DNA of 64,000 nt, from assembly GCF_017309185.1 (NCBI RefSeq), contig NZ_JAEKJZ010000001.1:2170001-2234000 (forward strand), read 5' to 3'. Of the stretch, positions 19,236-28,209 are shown piece after piece. The translations under genes were made by a program, and so were the position numbers. This DNA is from Roseibium aggregatum (GTDB taxonomy: Bacteria; Pseudomonadota; Alphaproteobacteria; Rhizobiales; Stappiaceae). Below the pieces are notes generated by a model. That model searched no databases. It was not told the origin of the DNA and was given only the letters and a program-made list of their open reading frames with translations. Numbering within the stretch: position 1 is the first letter of the stretch; every line of letters begins with the position of its first letter.

Positions 19236-20273
19236 CTATTCGTTCAGGTCGCGCACCAGCTTCGAATAGATTTCACGGACATAACTGCTTTGACCGGACC
19301 GCAAGATCCAGTCTCTTGAGCCGTAGGTTACCATCCGCTCACCGACGGGGCGCTTCAGGATCTGTTTGTCGGTGTGACGATTGACGATGACCGAGCCGAA
19401 CTCGCCCGCAAGGTCTTCGAAGATTTCGGCCATGATCGGCAAATCGCTCGACAGGCGAAGAGAAGCGGCATTTTCGCGGAACTCTTCGACAAAGGCCTTG
19501 AACGGTCCGGCCGGGTCCCGGTCGCGCAAACTTACTTCGTACGCTCGTCTGAGCGCCGTTCCCGGGCTTTGGCCTCTTTCCAGCAGATAGGTCGTGTTGA
19601 GCTGCCGAACCATTTCCACATGATCGGCGGCAAAGGACTTGTTGACCAGTTCACGATCGCCGGCAAATGCGCGATCCGGTTTGCGCAGAATGGAACGCCA
19701 GAAAAACTCGAAGAAATCTTCTTCGGCCTCAAGCAGGTTTTCGTAGGAAATGATTTTCAGGCTGCCGATACCAAACACTTCGCTCAGACGCCTGATCTGC
19801 AGGCGTGGCATCACGGGGGACACGTCAACCAGCGAGGAAAGCCCGAATATGCACAGCATGTATTCAGCGAATGTCGTGTCGGCCCCGTGCTTGATCAGTT
19901 CCTGCCAGTGCGAAGGCCAGACATTGGCCGGGTGGCGGAGAAAAAACACCACCTCGATGTCGTAACCTCTGAAAAGATCACGGAAAACCCGTAGCTGCTG
20001 TTCGTTCAGGAAAATGAAGTTTTCGCTGGTAATCAGTGAAAGGTCATGGCCGGAAATCTCGAATTTCAATGCATTGAGCGAACATTCCTCTGAAACCGGC
20101 AGCCAGCCGCGCAAGACATCCACCAGCTGGTGGTGACCGGTTGTTCCCCATCCGGTGGATGGAATGAAGACCCCCAAATCCTCGAGATGACCGCGGTTTT
20201 CGGTCAGACGTTTCTGGAGATAGGTCGAGCCGGTCTTGTGAGGTCCGACATGAAGGATGATCTTCGGCCTCAT
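19236..20273 (-). CDS. P-loop sulfotransferase-like protein A
   Basis: This 345-residue protein has the sulfotransferase 5'-phosphosulfate loop HVGPHKTGSTYLQKRL near the N-terminus and the 3'-phosphate motif FLRHPANVWPSHW around residue 110. This fits PAPS-dependent sulfation of a carbohydrate or surface glycan. Start 20273 is chosen because the P-loop then lies at residue 8-23, as usual. The start itself has a poor ribosome-binding site, but an upstream micro-ORF ends in ATGA overlap with it. The TPR gene lies 208 bases upstream on the same strand. The acceptor cannot be deduced. Confidence 0.75.
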   Translation of the reverse strand: MRPKIILHVGPHKTGSTYLQKRLTENRGHLEDLGVFIPSTGWGTTGHHQLVDVLRGWLPVSEECSLNALKFEISGHDLSLITSENFIFLNEQQLRVFRDLFRGYDIEVVFFLRHPANVWPSHWQELIKHGADTTFAEYMLCIFGLSSLVDVSPVMPRLQIRRLSEVFGIGSLKIISYENLLEAEEDFFEFFWRSILRKPDRAFAGDRELVNKSFAADHVEMVRQLNTTYLLERGQSPGTALRRAYEVSLRDRDPAGPFKAFVEEFRENAASLRLSSDLPIMAEIFEDLAGEFGSVIVNRHTDKQILKRPVGERMVTYGSRDWILRSGQSSYVREIYSKLVRDLNE

Positions 20274-20332
20274 CCGGGGAGTGCCCCGACTTCGATGGAT
20301 AGGCCGGTGAGGATGCGATTCTTGACAGACAT
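20270..20332 (-). CDS. Candidate 20-codon leader ORF overlapping the sulfotransferase start
   Basis: A 20-codon frame beginning MSVKNRIL starts at 20332, eight bases after GGGAG, and ends with a TGA that overlaps the sulfotransferase ATG as ATGA. The downstream gene lacks its own good ribosome-binding site, so translation coupling is plausible. The peptide has no recognisable function, and chance is possible. Confidence 0.3.
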   Translation of the reverse strand: MSVKNRILTGLSIEVGALPG

Positions 20333-20481
20333 CGTTAGGCTCCCGCACGAAGGTCCAAGGCGCGTTCCGACGGGCGGTTGCTGCACCGCAACCAGATTTC
20401 ATCAGGATTGTGAACGAAATATGGTCGCCTCACTGCCGGGGCCGATTGCGACGAGCCGACGAAGAAGGGTCTCGCAGACCC

Positions 20482-21666
20482 TCAGGAGGAGGACCGATCC
20501 TGCCGTCGCAGCCCGAGAACGTTGGGAAGCGGTTCGTGATCTCCCGGCAGAAGCCCGGAAACCGATTCGGCTCGCCGATCGTCTCCTGTTTCCGTGTCTG
20601 CTCGTGTGACTGCGGGTTCGGGCGTTGGTTGATCGCTAGCTTTTTCGGCGCCTGATGGTTCTGGGAACGCTGACCCGGAAACTTCGTCCTCAGCGTCGTT
20701 TTGGATCAGGTCTTCGATGAATTGCCTGACTTCCGGATCAAGCCCTTTGCCGGACGACAGGGCAGTCAGTACAGAGCGGGCCTGGTTGGCGAACTTCCCG
20801 GCGGCAAGGGTTGCGCCGAGAGCGTTCAACGGCCCCTGCGCTTGCGCGTCCAGATCGTGGGCGTCGAGCGCGAACATCATCGCCTGCCCGGCGTTTCCGA
20901 GCTTGCGCGAGAGAACGCTGAGCCTGACGAGGACCGCGGTGGAACGCCGGTCGCACTTGAGAGCCTCTTGGGCGGCCTCATAGGCATCGTCAAGGGCGCC
21001 CTTGCCCGCGAGGGCGTCGGAAAGGATGACAAGGGGTAACGGGTCGTTCGGGACAAGTTGGTTTGTCCTGACGGTGAGCTCGACGACTTCGTCAAACCGG
21101 CTCCGGCGCAGGAGAACCTCCGACAACCCCACCATTGCTGGGACATGGTTCGAAGCGATCTTCAACGCTCTGCGGTAGGCGGCGATCGCGGTGCTGTACT
21201 GGTTGGTTTTGGACTGGGTTTCAGCAAAAACAGTCAGAGTCGCCGCGGAATCCGGCAGCAGATCCAGCAGACGCTTCGCGGGACCGCTGGCTTCGGCAGC
21301 CTTTCCCTCCTTCAGAAGAACGCTGGCGAGCCCGTAAAGGGCGTTTCTGTTCTCAGGCTCCAACTCCAGAACATCCGTGAAATTCTGTTTGGCATTGGCG
21401 GTATCCCCCAGCAGAAGTTGGCAATTGCCGAGGCTCGCCCGTGCGCGCAGGTGGTCGGGCTCGGTAAAGACGATCCGGCGCAACTGGGACTGCGCTTCTT
21501 CCGCATGGCCCGACTGAAGCAGCGCGGACGCTGCGCGGTAGGCGATTTCCGTATCGTTGGGCGCGAGTTCCTGAGCCTTCAGGTAGGAGACAAGCGCCTT
21601 GTCCATGTCTCCGGACTGTTCAAGTCTCACGGCTTCGTCGAAGGCTTTACGGGCGGCTAGCGTCAT
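20482..21666 (-). CDS. Tetratricopeptide-repeat protein
   Basis: This 394-residue protein is built mainly of TPR helices. Repeats are seen from about residue 5 to 310, for example MDKALVSYLKAQELAPND, then AEEAQSQLRRIVFTEPD, then TANAKQNFTDVLELEPEN. The C-terminal 80 residues are acidic and Pro/Glu rich, probably disordered. There is no signal peptide or membrane helix, so it is likely a cytoplasmic scaffold. TPR proteins often precede sulfotransferase or glycosyltransferase genes; here the sulfotransferase is the next gene downstream. The start at 21666 has GGGA about five bases upstream; an in-frame upstream start at 21765 is less likely. Confidence 0.75.
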   Translation of the reverse strand: MTLAARKAFDEAVRLEQSGDMDKALVSYLKAQELAPNDTEIAYRAASALLQSGHAEEAQSQLRRIVFTEPDHLRARASLGNCQLLLGDTANAKQNFTDVLELEPENRNALYGLASVLLKEGKAAEASGPAKRLLDLLPDSAATLTVFAETQSKTNQYSTAIAAYRRALKIASNHVPAMVGLSEVLLRRSRFDEVVELTVRTNQLVPNDPLPLVILSDALAGKGALDDAYEAAQEALKCDRRSTAVLVRLSVLSRKLGNAGQAMMFALDAHDLDAQAQGPLNALGATLAAGKFANQARSVLTALSSGKGLDPEVRQFIEDLIQNDAEDEVSGSAFPEPSGAEKASDQPTPEPAVTRADTETGDDRRAESVSGLLPGDHEPLPNVLGLRRQDRSSS

Positions 21667-22021
21667 TTGTTTCCCGGCGGTTTGACTTCCGATGGCCCGA
21701 ACTGAACTTGAAACTCCAGACGCCGGGGTAGCGGCTAACCTAAGAAACGGGCGGAGAGGGGTCAAAAGGGAAATTCAACCGTGCACAGCTTGTGCGCCTG
21801 CTTGCTCCCGAAAGACCTCTGCTTCAGGGGGGGCAGGGCAAACGCGGCAGGATCGCTCAACAGCCTGAAACTGCCTAAAGCGGGGCGGAACCCGTCCGGC
21901 TGAAACCTTCCGCCGATGACAGGAGCACGCCGTTTCCAGTCGTGAGCAGAAACCTGTGCGGGATGCGGTAACTAGAAGATTTCGGGTTCTATTTGCGCAT
22001 CAGTCCGGTTAAAAGCTGGCC
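21667..22021. other. 355-base divergent gap between the TPR gene and guaA
   Basis: No gene, RNA or clear hairpin was found. It must hold the promoters of both divergent transcripts, but I cannot name specific boxes with confidence. Confidence 0.4.
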
Positions 22022-23578
22022 ATGACACATCATGACCGCCTTTTGATCGTCGATTTCGGATCCCAGGTTACCCAGCTGATCGCACGCCGGCTGCGCGAGC
22101 TCAAGGTCTATTGCGAGATCCACCCCTTTCAGAACGTTACCGACGCTTTCCTCCAGGAGTTCAGCCCGAAAGCCGTGATCTTTTCCGGTGGGCCGTCTTC
22201 GGTCTTCGCGGACGGCGCACCGATGCCGCCTGAAAGTGTCTTCGATCTCGGCGTTCCTATCCTTGGCATTTGTTACGGACAACAGGTCATGATGCACTGC
22301 CTGGGCGGAAAGGTGGAGCGGGGACATGGGACCGCCGAATTCGGCAGGGCCTACGTCGTGCCGAAGACCGGGACTATCGCCTTGCTGAACGGCTGGTTCG
22401 ACGATGGCCGGGAACAGGTTTGGATGAGCCACGGCGATCATGTCAGCGAAATTGCCCCCGGGTTCGAGGTCTACGGAACATCGCCGAACGCGCCTTTTGC
22501 GATCACCGCGGATGTCGCTCGGAATTTTTACGCGGTGCAGTTTCACCCGGAAGTTCACCACACGCCGAATGGCAAAACGCTTTACGAGAATTTCGTCAAA
22601 CTCGCCGGCTTTTCCGGCGACTGGACCATGGGGGCTTATCGGGACGACGCGATTGCCAAAATCCGCGAACAGGTCGGTGACAAGAAGGTCATCTGCGGTT
22701 TGTCCGGGGGCGTCGACAGTTCCGTTGCCGCCGTGTTGATCCACGAAGCGATCGGCGATCAACTGACTTGCGTATTCGTCGATCACGGGCTGCTGCGTCT
22801 GAACGAGGCGCAGGAAGTGGTGTCCATGTTCCGCGATCACTACAACATTCCACTCATTCACGCCGATGAAGCGGAATTGTTTCTCGGAGCGCTCGAGGGG
22901 ATTTCCGACCCCGAGACAAAACGCAAGACGATCGGCAAGCTGTTCATCGATGTCTTTCAGAAACACGCCCATGAGATCGACGGTGCGGAATTCCTTGCCC
23001 AAGGCACACTCTATCCTGATGTGATTGAAAGCGTTAGCTTTTCGGGCGGGCCTTCGGTGACCATCAAATCGCACCACAATGTCGGTGGGCTGCCGGAAAA
23101 GATGGGGCTGAAACTCGTCGAACCGCTGCGGGAGCTTTTCAAGGACGAGGTGAGGGCGCTTGGACGGGAATTGGGGCTTCCCGAGAGTTTCATTGCACGC
23201 CATCCGTTCCCCGGACCTGGTCTCGCCATCCGCTGCCCGGGGGAAATAACGCGCGACAAGCTAGAGATCTTGCGCAAGGCGGATGCCGTCTATATCGACC
23301 AGATCCGCAAACACGGGCTCTATGACGAAATCTGGCAGGCGTTCGTCGCCATTTTGCCGGTTCGCACGGTGGGCGTCATGGGCGACGGCAGAACCTACGA
23401 TTACGCCTGCGCCTTGCGGGCCGTGACCTCCGTCGACGGGATGACCGCGGACTACTATCCCTTCAGCCACGAGTTTCTGGGCGAAACCGCGACCCGGATC
23501 ATCAACGAGGTCCAGGGGATCAACCGGGTTACCTACGACATCACATCGAAGCCTCCGGGAACGATTGAGTGGGAATAG
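22022..23578 (+). CDS. guaA: GMP synthase (glutamine-hydrolysing)
   Basis: GuaA, 518 residues, converts XMP to GMP using glutamine and ATP. The N-terminal class I amidotransferase has the nucleophile Cys84 in LGICYGQQ and the histidine/glutamate pair in [11 protein letters not shown]. The ATP-pyrophosphatase domain has the P-loop [12 protein letters not shown]. The dimerisation domain ends in the typical [11 protein letters not shown]. Length matches the family. guaB lies 4 kb upstream on the same strand, separated by rsmB and by two opposite-strand genes (TPR, sulfotransferase). Confidence 0.98.
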   Translation: MTHHDRLLIVDFGSQVTQLIARRLRELKVYCEIHPFQNVTDAFLQEFSPKAVIFSGGPSSVFADGAPMPPESVFDLGVPILGICYGQQVMMHCLGGKVERGHGTAEFGRAYVVPKTGTIALLNGWFDDGREQVWMSHGDHVSEIAPGFEVYGTSPNAPFAITADVARNFYAVQFHPEVHHTPNGKTLYENFVKLAGFSGDWTMGAYRDDAIAKIREQVGDKKVICGLSGGVDSSVAAVLIHEAIGDQLTCVFVDHGLLRLNEAQEVVSMFRDHYNIPLIHADEAELFLGALEGISDPETKRKTIGKLFIDVFQKHAHEIDGAEFLAQGTLYPDVIESVSFSGGPSVTIKSHHNVGGLPEKMGLKLVEPLRELFKDEVRALGRELGLPESFIARHPFPGPGLAIRCPGEITRDKLEILRKADAVYIDQIRKHGLYDEIWQAFVAILPVRTVGVMGDGRTYDYACALRAVTSVDGMTADYYPFSHEFLGETATRIINEVQGINRVTYDITSKPPGTIEWE

Positions 23579-23602
23579 GGTAGTTCGATCCAGGATTTTC
23601 CG

Positions 23603-23627
23603 GAACCGGGCGACATCTTTCCGGTTC
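23603..23627 (+). terminator. Inverted repeat after guaA, possible terminator
   Basis: GAACCGG and CCGGTTC form a seven-base-pair stem with an eleven-base loop, 25 bases after the guaA stop. No T-run follows, so termination is uncertain. Confidence 0.35.
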
Positions 23628-23653
23628 GCCGATTGTCTTTTCAGAGCGAAAAA

Positions 23654-24385
23654 ATGTTCAAAAAAACAAGAAAGAAAATCAGAAAGGCGCTCAAGGGCAA
23701 GTCCGTCCCGGAAAAGTTCACCGCAAACGATGTCGCTTTCCTGCATATCGGAAAGAACGCGGGAACACAGATCATTCAGTTGTCGACACAATTGAACGCT
23801 CTCCAGAACGACTTCAGAATTGTTTCATCTGGCCATGGCCTGAAGCTCAAGGATGTGCCTGAGTACGTTCCATATTTCTTTTCCGTAAGACATCCCCTTT
23901 CACGCTTCCGGTCAGGTTTCTATTCTCGAAAGAGGAAAGGCCAGCCGAGGCTCTACAACGAGTGGAAGAAAGAAGAAGAGCAAGCCTTTGCGAATTTCGA
24001 ACATGCGAACGACCTCGCAGAAGCGCTTTTCAGGAACGACGGCATCGGAGAGAACGCCTTCTGGGCGATGAACAGCATCGGTCATGTAAGAACACGACAA
24101 ACCGACTGGTTTCAGCTCTCCGGAAACTTTCTGAAGGAACGACCGCCTGTCTGGATCGTTCGGCAGGAAGCTTTTGAGAACGATTTCGACGTTCTGTTGC
24201 AAAGGTTGAACTCAAATTTGTCCGTCGCGGATCTGGCGATCGCACAGGATGAAAAGTCTGCCCACAAATACGCGTACACCCAGGACCCGTCCCTTTCGGA
24301 CCTTGCCAAACAGAACCTGGAACAATGGTATCGCGCCGACTTGGAGTTTTATACTATCTGCTCCAACTGGCTGGAAAGGCAGTGA
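23654..24385 (+). CDS. Sulfotransferase family 2-like protein B
   Basis: This 243-residue protein starts with a very basic segment (MFKKTRKKIRKALKGK). The PAPS-binding loop is FLHIGKNAGTQIIQL and the 3'-phosphate motif is SVRHPLSRFRSGFYS, the signature of the Sulfotransfer_2 family of carbohydrate sulfotransferases. ATG 23654 is favoured over a TTG seven codons upstream; the ribosome-binding site is weak. The gene and its neighbours to 27.6 kb look richer in A/T than guaA. The substrate is unknown; it lies with two other sulfotransferase genes and glycan-modifying genes. Confidence 0.75.
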   Translation: MFKKTRKKIRKALKGKSVPEKFTANDVAFLHIGKNAGTQIIQLSTQLNALQNDFRIVSSGHGLKLKDVPEYVPYFFSVRHPLSRFRSGFYSRKRKGQPRLYNEWKKEEEQAFANFEHANDLAEALFRNDGIGENAFWAMNSIGHVRTRQTDWFQLSGNFLKERPPVWIVRQEAFENDFDVLLQRLNSNLSVADLAIAQDEKSAHKYAYTQDPSLSDLAKQNLEQWYRADLEFYTICSNWLERQ

Positions 24386-24388
24386 ACG

Positions 24389-24412
24389 AAACCGGTGTTT
24401 TTCCGGTTTTGC
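24389..24412 (+). terminator. Hairpin between the two sulfotransferase genes
   Basis: AAACCGG and CCGGTTT form a seven-base stem around TGTTTTT, with one further T after it. It sits three bases past the stop of sulfotransferase B and could be a weak terminator or attenuator. Confidence 0.35.
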
Positions 24413-24457
24413 AGGAGTGCCGATCCCCCCGATCCAACAAAGTGAAATTTGAATGGC

Positions 24458-25285
24458 ATGAAAGAAAAGACCTTCATTTTGGGAGCCGGTTGCCAGAAAT
24501 GCGGTACGAGCTGGCTGCATCGCTACATGCTGCAATCCGGGGAATTCGCCGAAGGTTTCACCAAGGAGTACCATATCTGGGACTGTGTCGATATCGAAAC
24601 GATGAAAATGATGCTGGCGCCGAGGCCTTCGTTGCGCCACCGTCTGCAGAAGCGCAACGACGCGTTGCTCTACCTGATGCAGACAAAGCCGGGCTTCTAC
24701 TTCAAGTACTTCGATTCCCTGTGCAGCCCCGAACAGCGTCTGACCGCCGACATAACGCCATCTTACAGCGGGTTGAGCGAGGAGCGTTTCCGTTTCATTC
24801 GCCAGGGTTTTGAGAAACGGAACATTAAATGCAAGGCCGTCGTCCTGATCCGCGATCCCGTTGAGCGGATCAAGAGCAACATCAGCTTCATGTTGAGTAA
24901 GGGAAAAACCGGTGCGGGCGTCGAAGCCGGAGTGACCGATTTTGTCGCCGCGTTGCGCAGTCACTTCAAGACCGAGGAATGCCGGTTACGATCCAGCTAC
25001 CATGAGACGATACAGCGCCTCTACGGCGCCTTTGAAAAGAAAGAGGTCTATGTCGGTCTCTACGAGACGATGTTTGAGCCCGCTCAGATCGAAAAGCTGT
25101 CGGCGTTTCTGGGCATTGAACCGAATTTCGAATATTCTTCCGTCTATGTGAACAAAACCAAGAACAAGACCAAGATCGAAGCCGGTATCGATCCAGAATT
25201 AGAGGCGGAAATCAAGCAAACCTACAAAGACGTCTATGAGTACTGCCACAAAGAGTTTCCGCAAACGAGAGAGCTTTGGGGCTAG
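24458..25285 (+). CDS. Sulfotransferase-like protein C
   Basis: This 275-residue protein has the phosphosulfate loop GAGCQKCGTSWLHRYM at residues 8-23 and the 3'-phosphate motif VVLIRDPVERIKSN around residue 130. The middle region is basic and the C-terminus lacks hydrophobic segments, so it is probably cytoplasmic. ATG 24458 is chosen over a TTG three codons upstream; neither has a strong ribosome-binding site. It is only distantly similar to sulfotransferase B, so this is not a tandem duplication. A small conserved gene follows with only a five-base gap. Confidence 0.75.
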   Translation: MKEKTFILGAGCQKCGTSWLHRYMLQSGEFAEGFTKEYHIWDCVDIETMKMMLAPRPSLRHRLQKRNDALLYLMQTKPGFYFKYFDSLCSPEQRLTADITPSYSGLSEERFRFIRQGFEKRNIKCKAVVLIRDPVERIKSNISFMLSKGKTGAGVEAGVTDFVAALRSHFKTEECRLRSSYHETIQRLYGAFEKKEVYVGLYETMFEPAQIEKLSAFLGIEPNFEYSSVYVNKTKNKTKIEAGIDPELEAEIKQTYKDVYEYCHKEFPQTRELWG

Positions 25286-25290
25286 AACGC

Positions 25291-25692
25291 ATGCCACGGG
25301 GAGGGGGGACATGGGTCAGGGTTCTGACGAATACGGAAAAACGGGAAGTCGAAGGCATTTGCCGGCATTTCATAGATGAAAAGCTGAAACCACGATTCCT
25401 TCAGGAAATACGCGAGACCGAATTCAATTACCCCGTCGATATTTCCGGAAAATGGCGCGGTGTAAAGTACAGCTTCATGACCCGTTATCGCTCGGGATTT
25501 TCTGAAAATCTTGGCGAGGAATTCGATCGCGCCTTTGCACGGCTCGATCTTGTAGAAGAGCGGCACACGGCTCTCCATTTCAACGTGATGTGGCACCGGC
25601 ATACCGGCCAGTGGTTCTGCCGCCACGCCGATGTTCCTCTTGAGGAAGCCCTTCGCCAGATCGAGACCGACTCGCTGCTCCATCCCCTTTAG
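25291..25692 (+). CDS. Conserved protein of unknown function
   Basis: The 133-residue product is soluble, with no signal or membrane segment. It contains two conserved-looking parts: a helical start (TEKREVEGICRHFIDEKLKP) and a WHRHTGQWFCRHADV segment followed by a helix. The WHRHTG stretch faintly recalls DUF3024, but I am not certain. Its start is uncertain: ATG 25291 is used, and a TTG at 25276 would overlap the previous gene. It sits between a sulfotransferase and a formyltransferase on the same strand and is probably cotranscribed. Confidence 0.6.
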   Translation: MPRGGGTWVRVLTNTEKREVEGICRHFIDEKLKPRFLQEIRETEFNYPVDISGKWRGVKYSFMTRYRSGFSENLGEEFDRAFARLDLVEERHTALHFNVMWHRHTGQWFCRHADVPLEEALRQIETDSLLHPL

Positions 25693-25733
25693 ACTTGAAA
25701 CGACAACCACCATTGGCTGCCAACCGACGGAAC

Positions 25734-26618
25734 ATGAGCAACCGCATAGTCATACTAACCGATGGAGCCGACCGGCACTTCTATTTCTGTAACCGTCTCA
25801 TCAAGGAGACCGGGACCGTTGTGGGCGTCGTAACCGGAGGTAAGGAAATCAATCGCAGCCGGCTGGAAGAGCTGCGCCGAGCCACTTTTCGCCACCCGTT
25901 CCAAACCGTAAAGCAGCGTTTCTACCACAAGCGCTACCGAGCTTACGGCAATGCCTTGAAACAGGAAAAACGAGAAGCCGAAGGGCGGTACTTTGGCGGT
26001 CAGAGGTCCCGGTTCATGGCCGATCATGCCGATCTTGTCATCGCTCATGTCGACGGCCAAGTCCGTTCCATCAACGCCGAGCGAATGGTCGACATCATCC
26101 GAAATGCCAGGCCTGATATCATCGCAGTCATGGGAACATGCATGCTCGGCCGGAAGATCCTGGACAGCGCGCCACACGTTCTCAACATGCATACGGGTCT
26201 GTCGCCCTACTACAGGGGCGGGCGGACTAATTTTTGGCCCTTCGTCGAAAATGCGCCGGGCTATTTCGGCGTCACGGTACACAGAATGTCGCCAGGCATC
26301 GATTCAGGTGACATCATCCATTCTCAACGCGTGCTTGTGGAGCCCGGCGATACCTATGCCGCGATCAACTGCAAAAGCATCGTTGCCGGGACCGGACTTA
26401 TGATCGATGCGCTGAAAAGCATCGAGGCAGGCACCTGCAAAGCCTTGCCGCAATGGACCGAGGGCAAGACCTTTTACGATCGTGACTGGACCTTCAAGGC
26501 CGCCAAAGCGTATTTCGAAAACCGGGAGGGGCTGCTTCACCGGCAGATCGCAGGTGAAGAAACCGGGGCATTCTCAGGCATCAATATCGTGCGGAATGGC
26601 AGAATGGTCGATGGCTAG
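25734..26618 (+). CDS. Formyltransferase-family protein
   Basis: This 294-residue protein has the fold of folate-dependent formyltransferases (GART/FMT/ArnA N-terminal type). The catalytic triad is readable: Asn151 and His153 in VLNMHTGLSPYYRGG, and Asp190 in GIDSGDIIH. It lacks the C-terminal domain of methionyl-tRNA formyltransferase, so it is not Fmt. A sugar-nucleotide amine is the likely formyl acceptor, as in ArnA or VioF-type enzymes. It overlaps the polysaccharide deacetylase gene by eight bases. The ATG at 25734 follows ACGGAAC. Confidence 0.78.
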   Translation: MSNRIVILTDGADRHFYFCNRLIKETGTVVGVVTGGKEINRSRLEELRRATFRHPFQTVKQRFYHKRYRAYGNALKQEKREAEGRYFGGQRSRFMADHADLVIAHVDGQVRSINAERMVDIIRNARPDIIAVMGTCMLGRKILDSAPHVLNMHTGLSPYYRGGRTNFWPFVENAPGYFGVTVHRMSPGIDSGDIIHSQRVLVEPGDTYAAINCKSIVAGTGLMIDALKSIEAGTCKALPQWTEGKTFYDRDWTFKAAKAYFENREGLLHRQIAGEETGAFSGINIVRNGRMVDG

Positions 26619-27558
26619 CGAACGGAAAAAGCGTCTCTTCGCGCACGTCCTGCTTTATCACGCCGTTAGCGAAAACCTGCCGGTCCAACCGGGTATGAAG
26701 TTGCACAACGTATGCCCGGACGTTCTTTTCAAGCAGCTTTCCTGGGTCAAGCAGAATTTCGACGTTGTCGACCTGGACAGCCTGGCCCGTCTGCAGGATC
26801 GCGAAGGCAAGTGCGCCATCACGTTTGACGACGCTTACAAGAGCGTCTTTACCAACGCACTGCCAATCCTCGCGGACTTGAACCTTCCCGCAAGTGTTTT
26901 CGTGATCGGCAGCACCCTGACCGGCAAAATCTTCTGGCGGGACAAGATGCGCATGCTGATCGGTTCCGGTCTTTCCGCGGAATTTGTTGCATGGGCAGAA
27001 GCGTTTTGCCGATCGAACCGCATCGACGCCGACAATCTTTACAAGAAAAGCAAGTGCCCAAGCGTCAACAGCGCGGAACTCGACAAACTCCTGAGCGCGT
27101 TCCTGGATGCCCGGGTGGTTTCCGGAAGAGGAGAACGGAACCTTTGCGCCGACGATGAGCGGCAGCTGGTTGAGCACCCGCTCCTGTCCTACGGCAACCA
27201 CACCGAAAACCATTATGTCCTGGCGTCTCTGTCCGGCGCTGAGCAACGGCGCGAAATCCGGAGAAACGCGGCCTTGCTGGAGACCCTGGGCAGAAAGACA
27301 ACACAGGTGTTTTCCGTACCCTTCGGCGGCCTCGAGACCTTCGACACCGAAACCTGCACCATCCTTGCGCGGGAAGGCTATTCGGCCTTTTTGCTGTCTC
27401 GCTCGCGCGTAAACCATGTGACGGATGGCCCTCTGCCGAAACTCAATGGCTTGCCGGTACTCGAGCGCTATATGCCTGTAGGATCTTTTTCGGGATTTCA
27501 GAGACAGATCGCCGAACTGATCGACGGCGCCGGGCAAAGGGTCGGACTGGGCCCGTGA
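26611..27558 (+). CDS. NodB-like polysaccharide deacetylase
   Basis: This 315-residue carbohydrate-esterase-4-type protein has the metal and catalytic motif AITFDDAYKS (Asp-Asp) and the histidine motif SYGNHTENHYVL, the H-x3-H ligands. A later FGG-containing segment forms the substrate groove. No signal peptide is seen, so it may act in the cytoplasm on an activated sugar or lipid-linked precursor. The start at 26611 overlaps the formyltransferase stop; an in-frame ATG at 26596 is also possible. Its partner arrangement resembles ArnA/ArnD chemistry, where a formyl group is added and removed, but deacetylation of a glycan is equally possible. Confidence 0.78.
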   Translation: MASERKKRLFAHVLLYHAVSENLPVQPGMKLHNVCPDVLFKQLSWVKQNFDVVDLDSLARLQDREGKCAITFDDAYKSVFTNALPILADLNLPASVFVIGSTLTGKIFWRDKMRMLIGSGLSAEFVAWAEAFCRSNRIDADNLYKKSKCPSVNSAELDKLLSAFLDARVVSGRGERNLCADDERQLVEHPLLSYGNHTENHYVLASLSGAEQRREIRRNAALLETLGRKTTQVFSVPFGGLETFDTETCTILAREGYSAFLLSRSRVNHVTDGPLPKLNGLPVLERYMPVGSFSGFQRQIAELIDGAGQRVGLGP

Positions 27559-27568
27559 AGGCACTTCA

Positions 27569-28117
27569 TTGAAACGTGGGTATCAATTGACGAAAACGGC
27601 GGACGAACTGGTTCTGGAACCGCAATGTGAGAATTGCGCCGCACTCTGCTGTGTGGTGTTCGTGTTCGACAAGTCCGAGTCCTTCGCCATCGACAAGGCG
27701 GCGGGCGAAGTGTGTCCCAATCTCGATACCTGCGGCAAATGCACCATTTTCCGGGAAAGGGAGACGCTCGGCTTCAGGGGCTGCATTGCCTACGACTGCC
27801 ACGGTGCGGGCCAGCGCGTGACACAAGAGGTGTTTGGCGGCAGGAGCTGGCGCGACGACCCGATTCTCATGAACCGGATGGGCGATGCCTTGTCCGTCTT
27901 GCGCCAGATCCACGAACAGCTGTTGCTGCTTGGCGCAGCGGCAAAACTTCCCCTCGACCCGGACGAACGTCTGGAGCTCTCCGGTCTCAGGCAAATCCTT
28001 GCTCCGGAAACGGACTGGTCGGAAGAAAGCCTGAAAGCCTTTCCCGTTGCCCGCGCAACGCGTCAGGTGGCCGACTTTCTGTCTAGACTGCGCCGCCACG
28101 TCCAACTGTCCGGTTGA
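27569..28117 (+). CDS. Cysteine-rich conserved hypothetical protein
   Basis: This 182-residue protein has about ten cysteines in its first 80 residues, in the pattern CxxC, CC, then C, CGxC, GC and DC. This resembles metal-chelating YkgJ-like proteins and suggests a bound iron-sulfur cluster or zinc, but no precise family was recognised. No signal or membrane segment is present. A TTG at 27569, eight bases after AAGG, is used as start; TTG at 27587 is an alternative. It follows the deacetylase gene by ten bases and may be cotranscribed. Confidence 0.65.
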   Translation: MKRGYQLTKTADELVLEPQCENCAALCCVVFVFDKSESFAIDKAAGEVCPNLDTCGKCTIFRERETLGFRGCIAYDCHGAGQRVTQEVFGGRSWRDDPILMNRMGDALSVLRQIHEQLLLLGAAAKLPLDPDERLELSGLRQILAPETDWSEESLKAFPVARATRQVADFLSRLRRHVQLSG

Positions 28118-28209
28118 GCAACTGACGCATTCGTGACTTTAACCGGTGCGGAATTCCCAGCATGGTGGCGTCCGGATAGCGATTGATCCACACAAGGGAC
28201 CGCCGCGAC

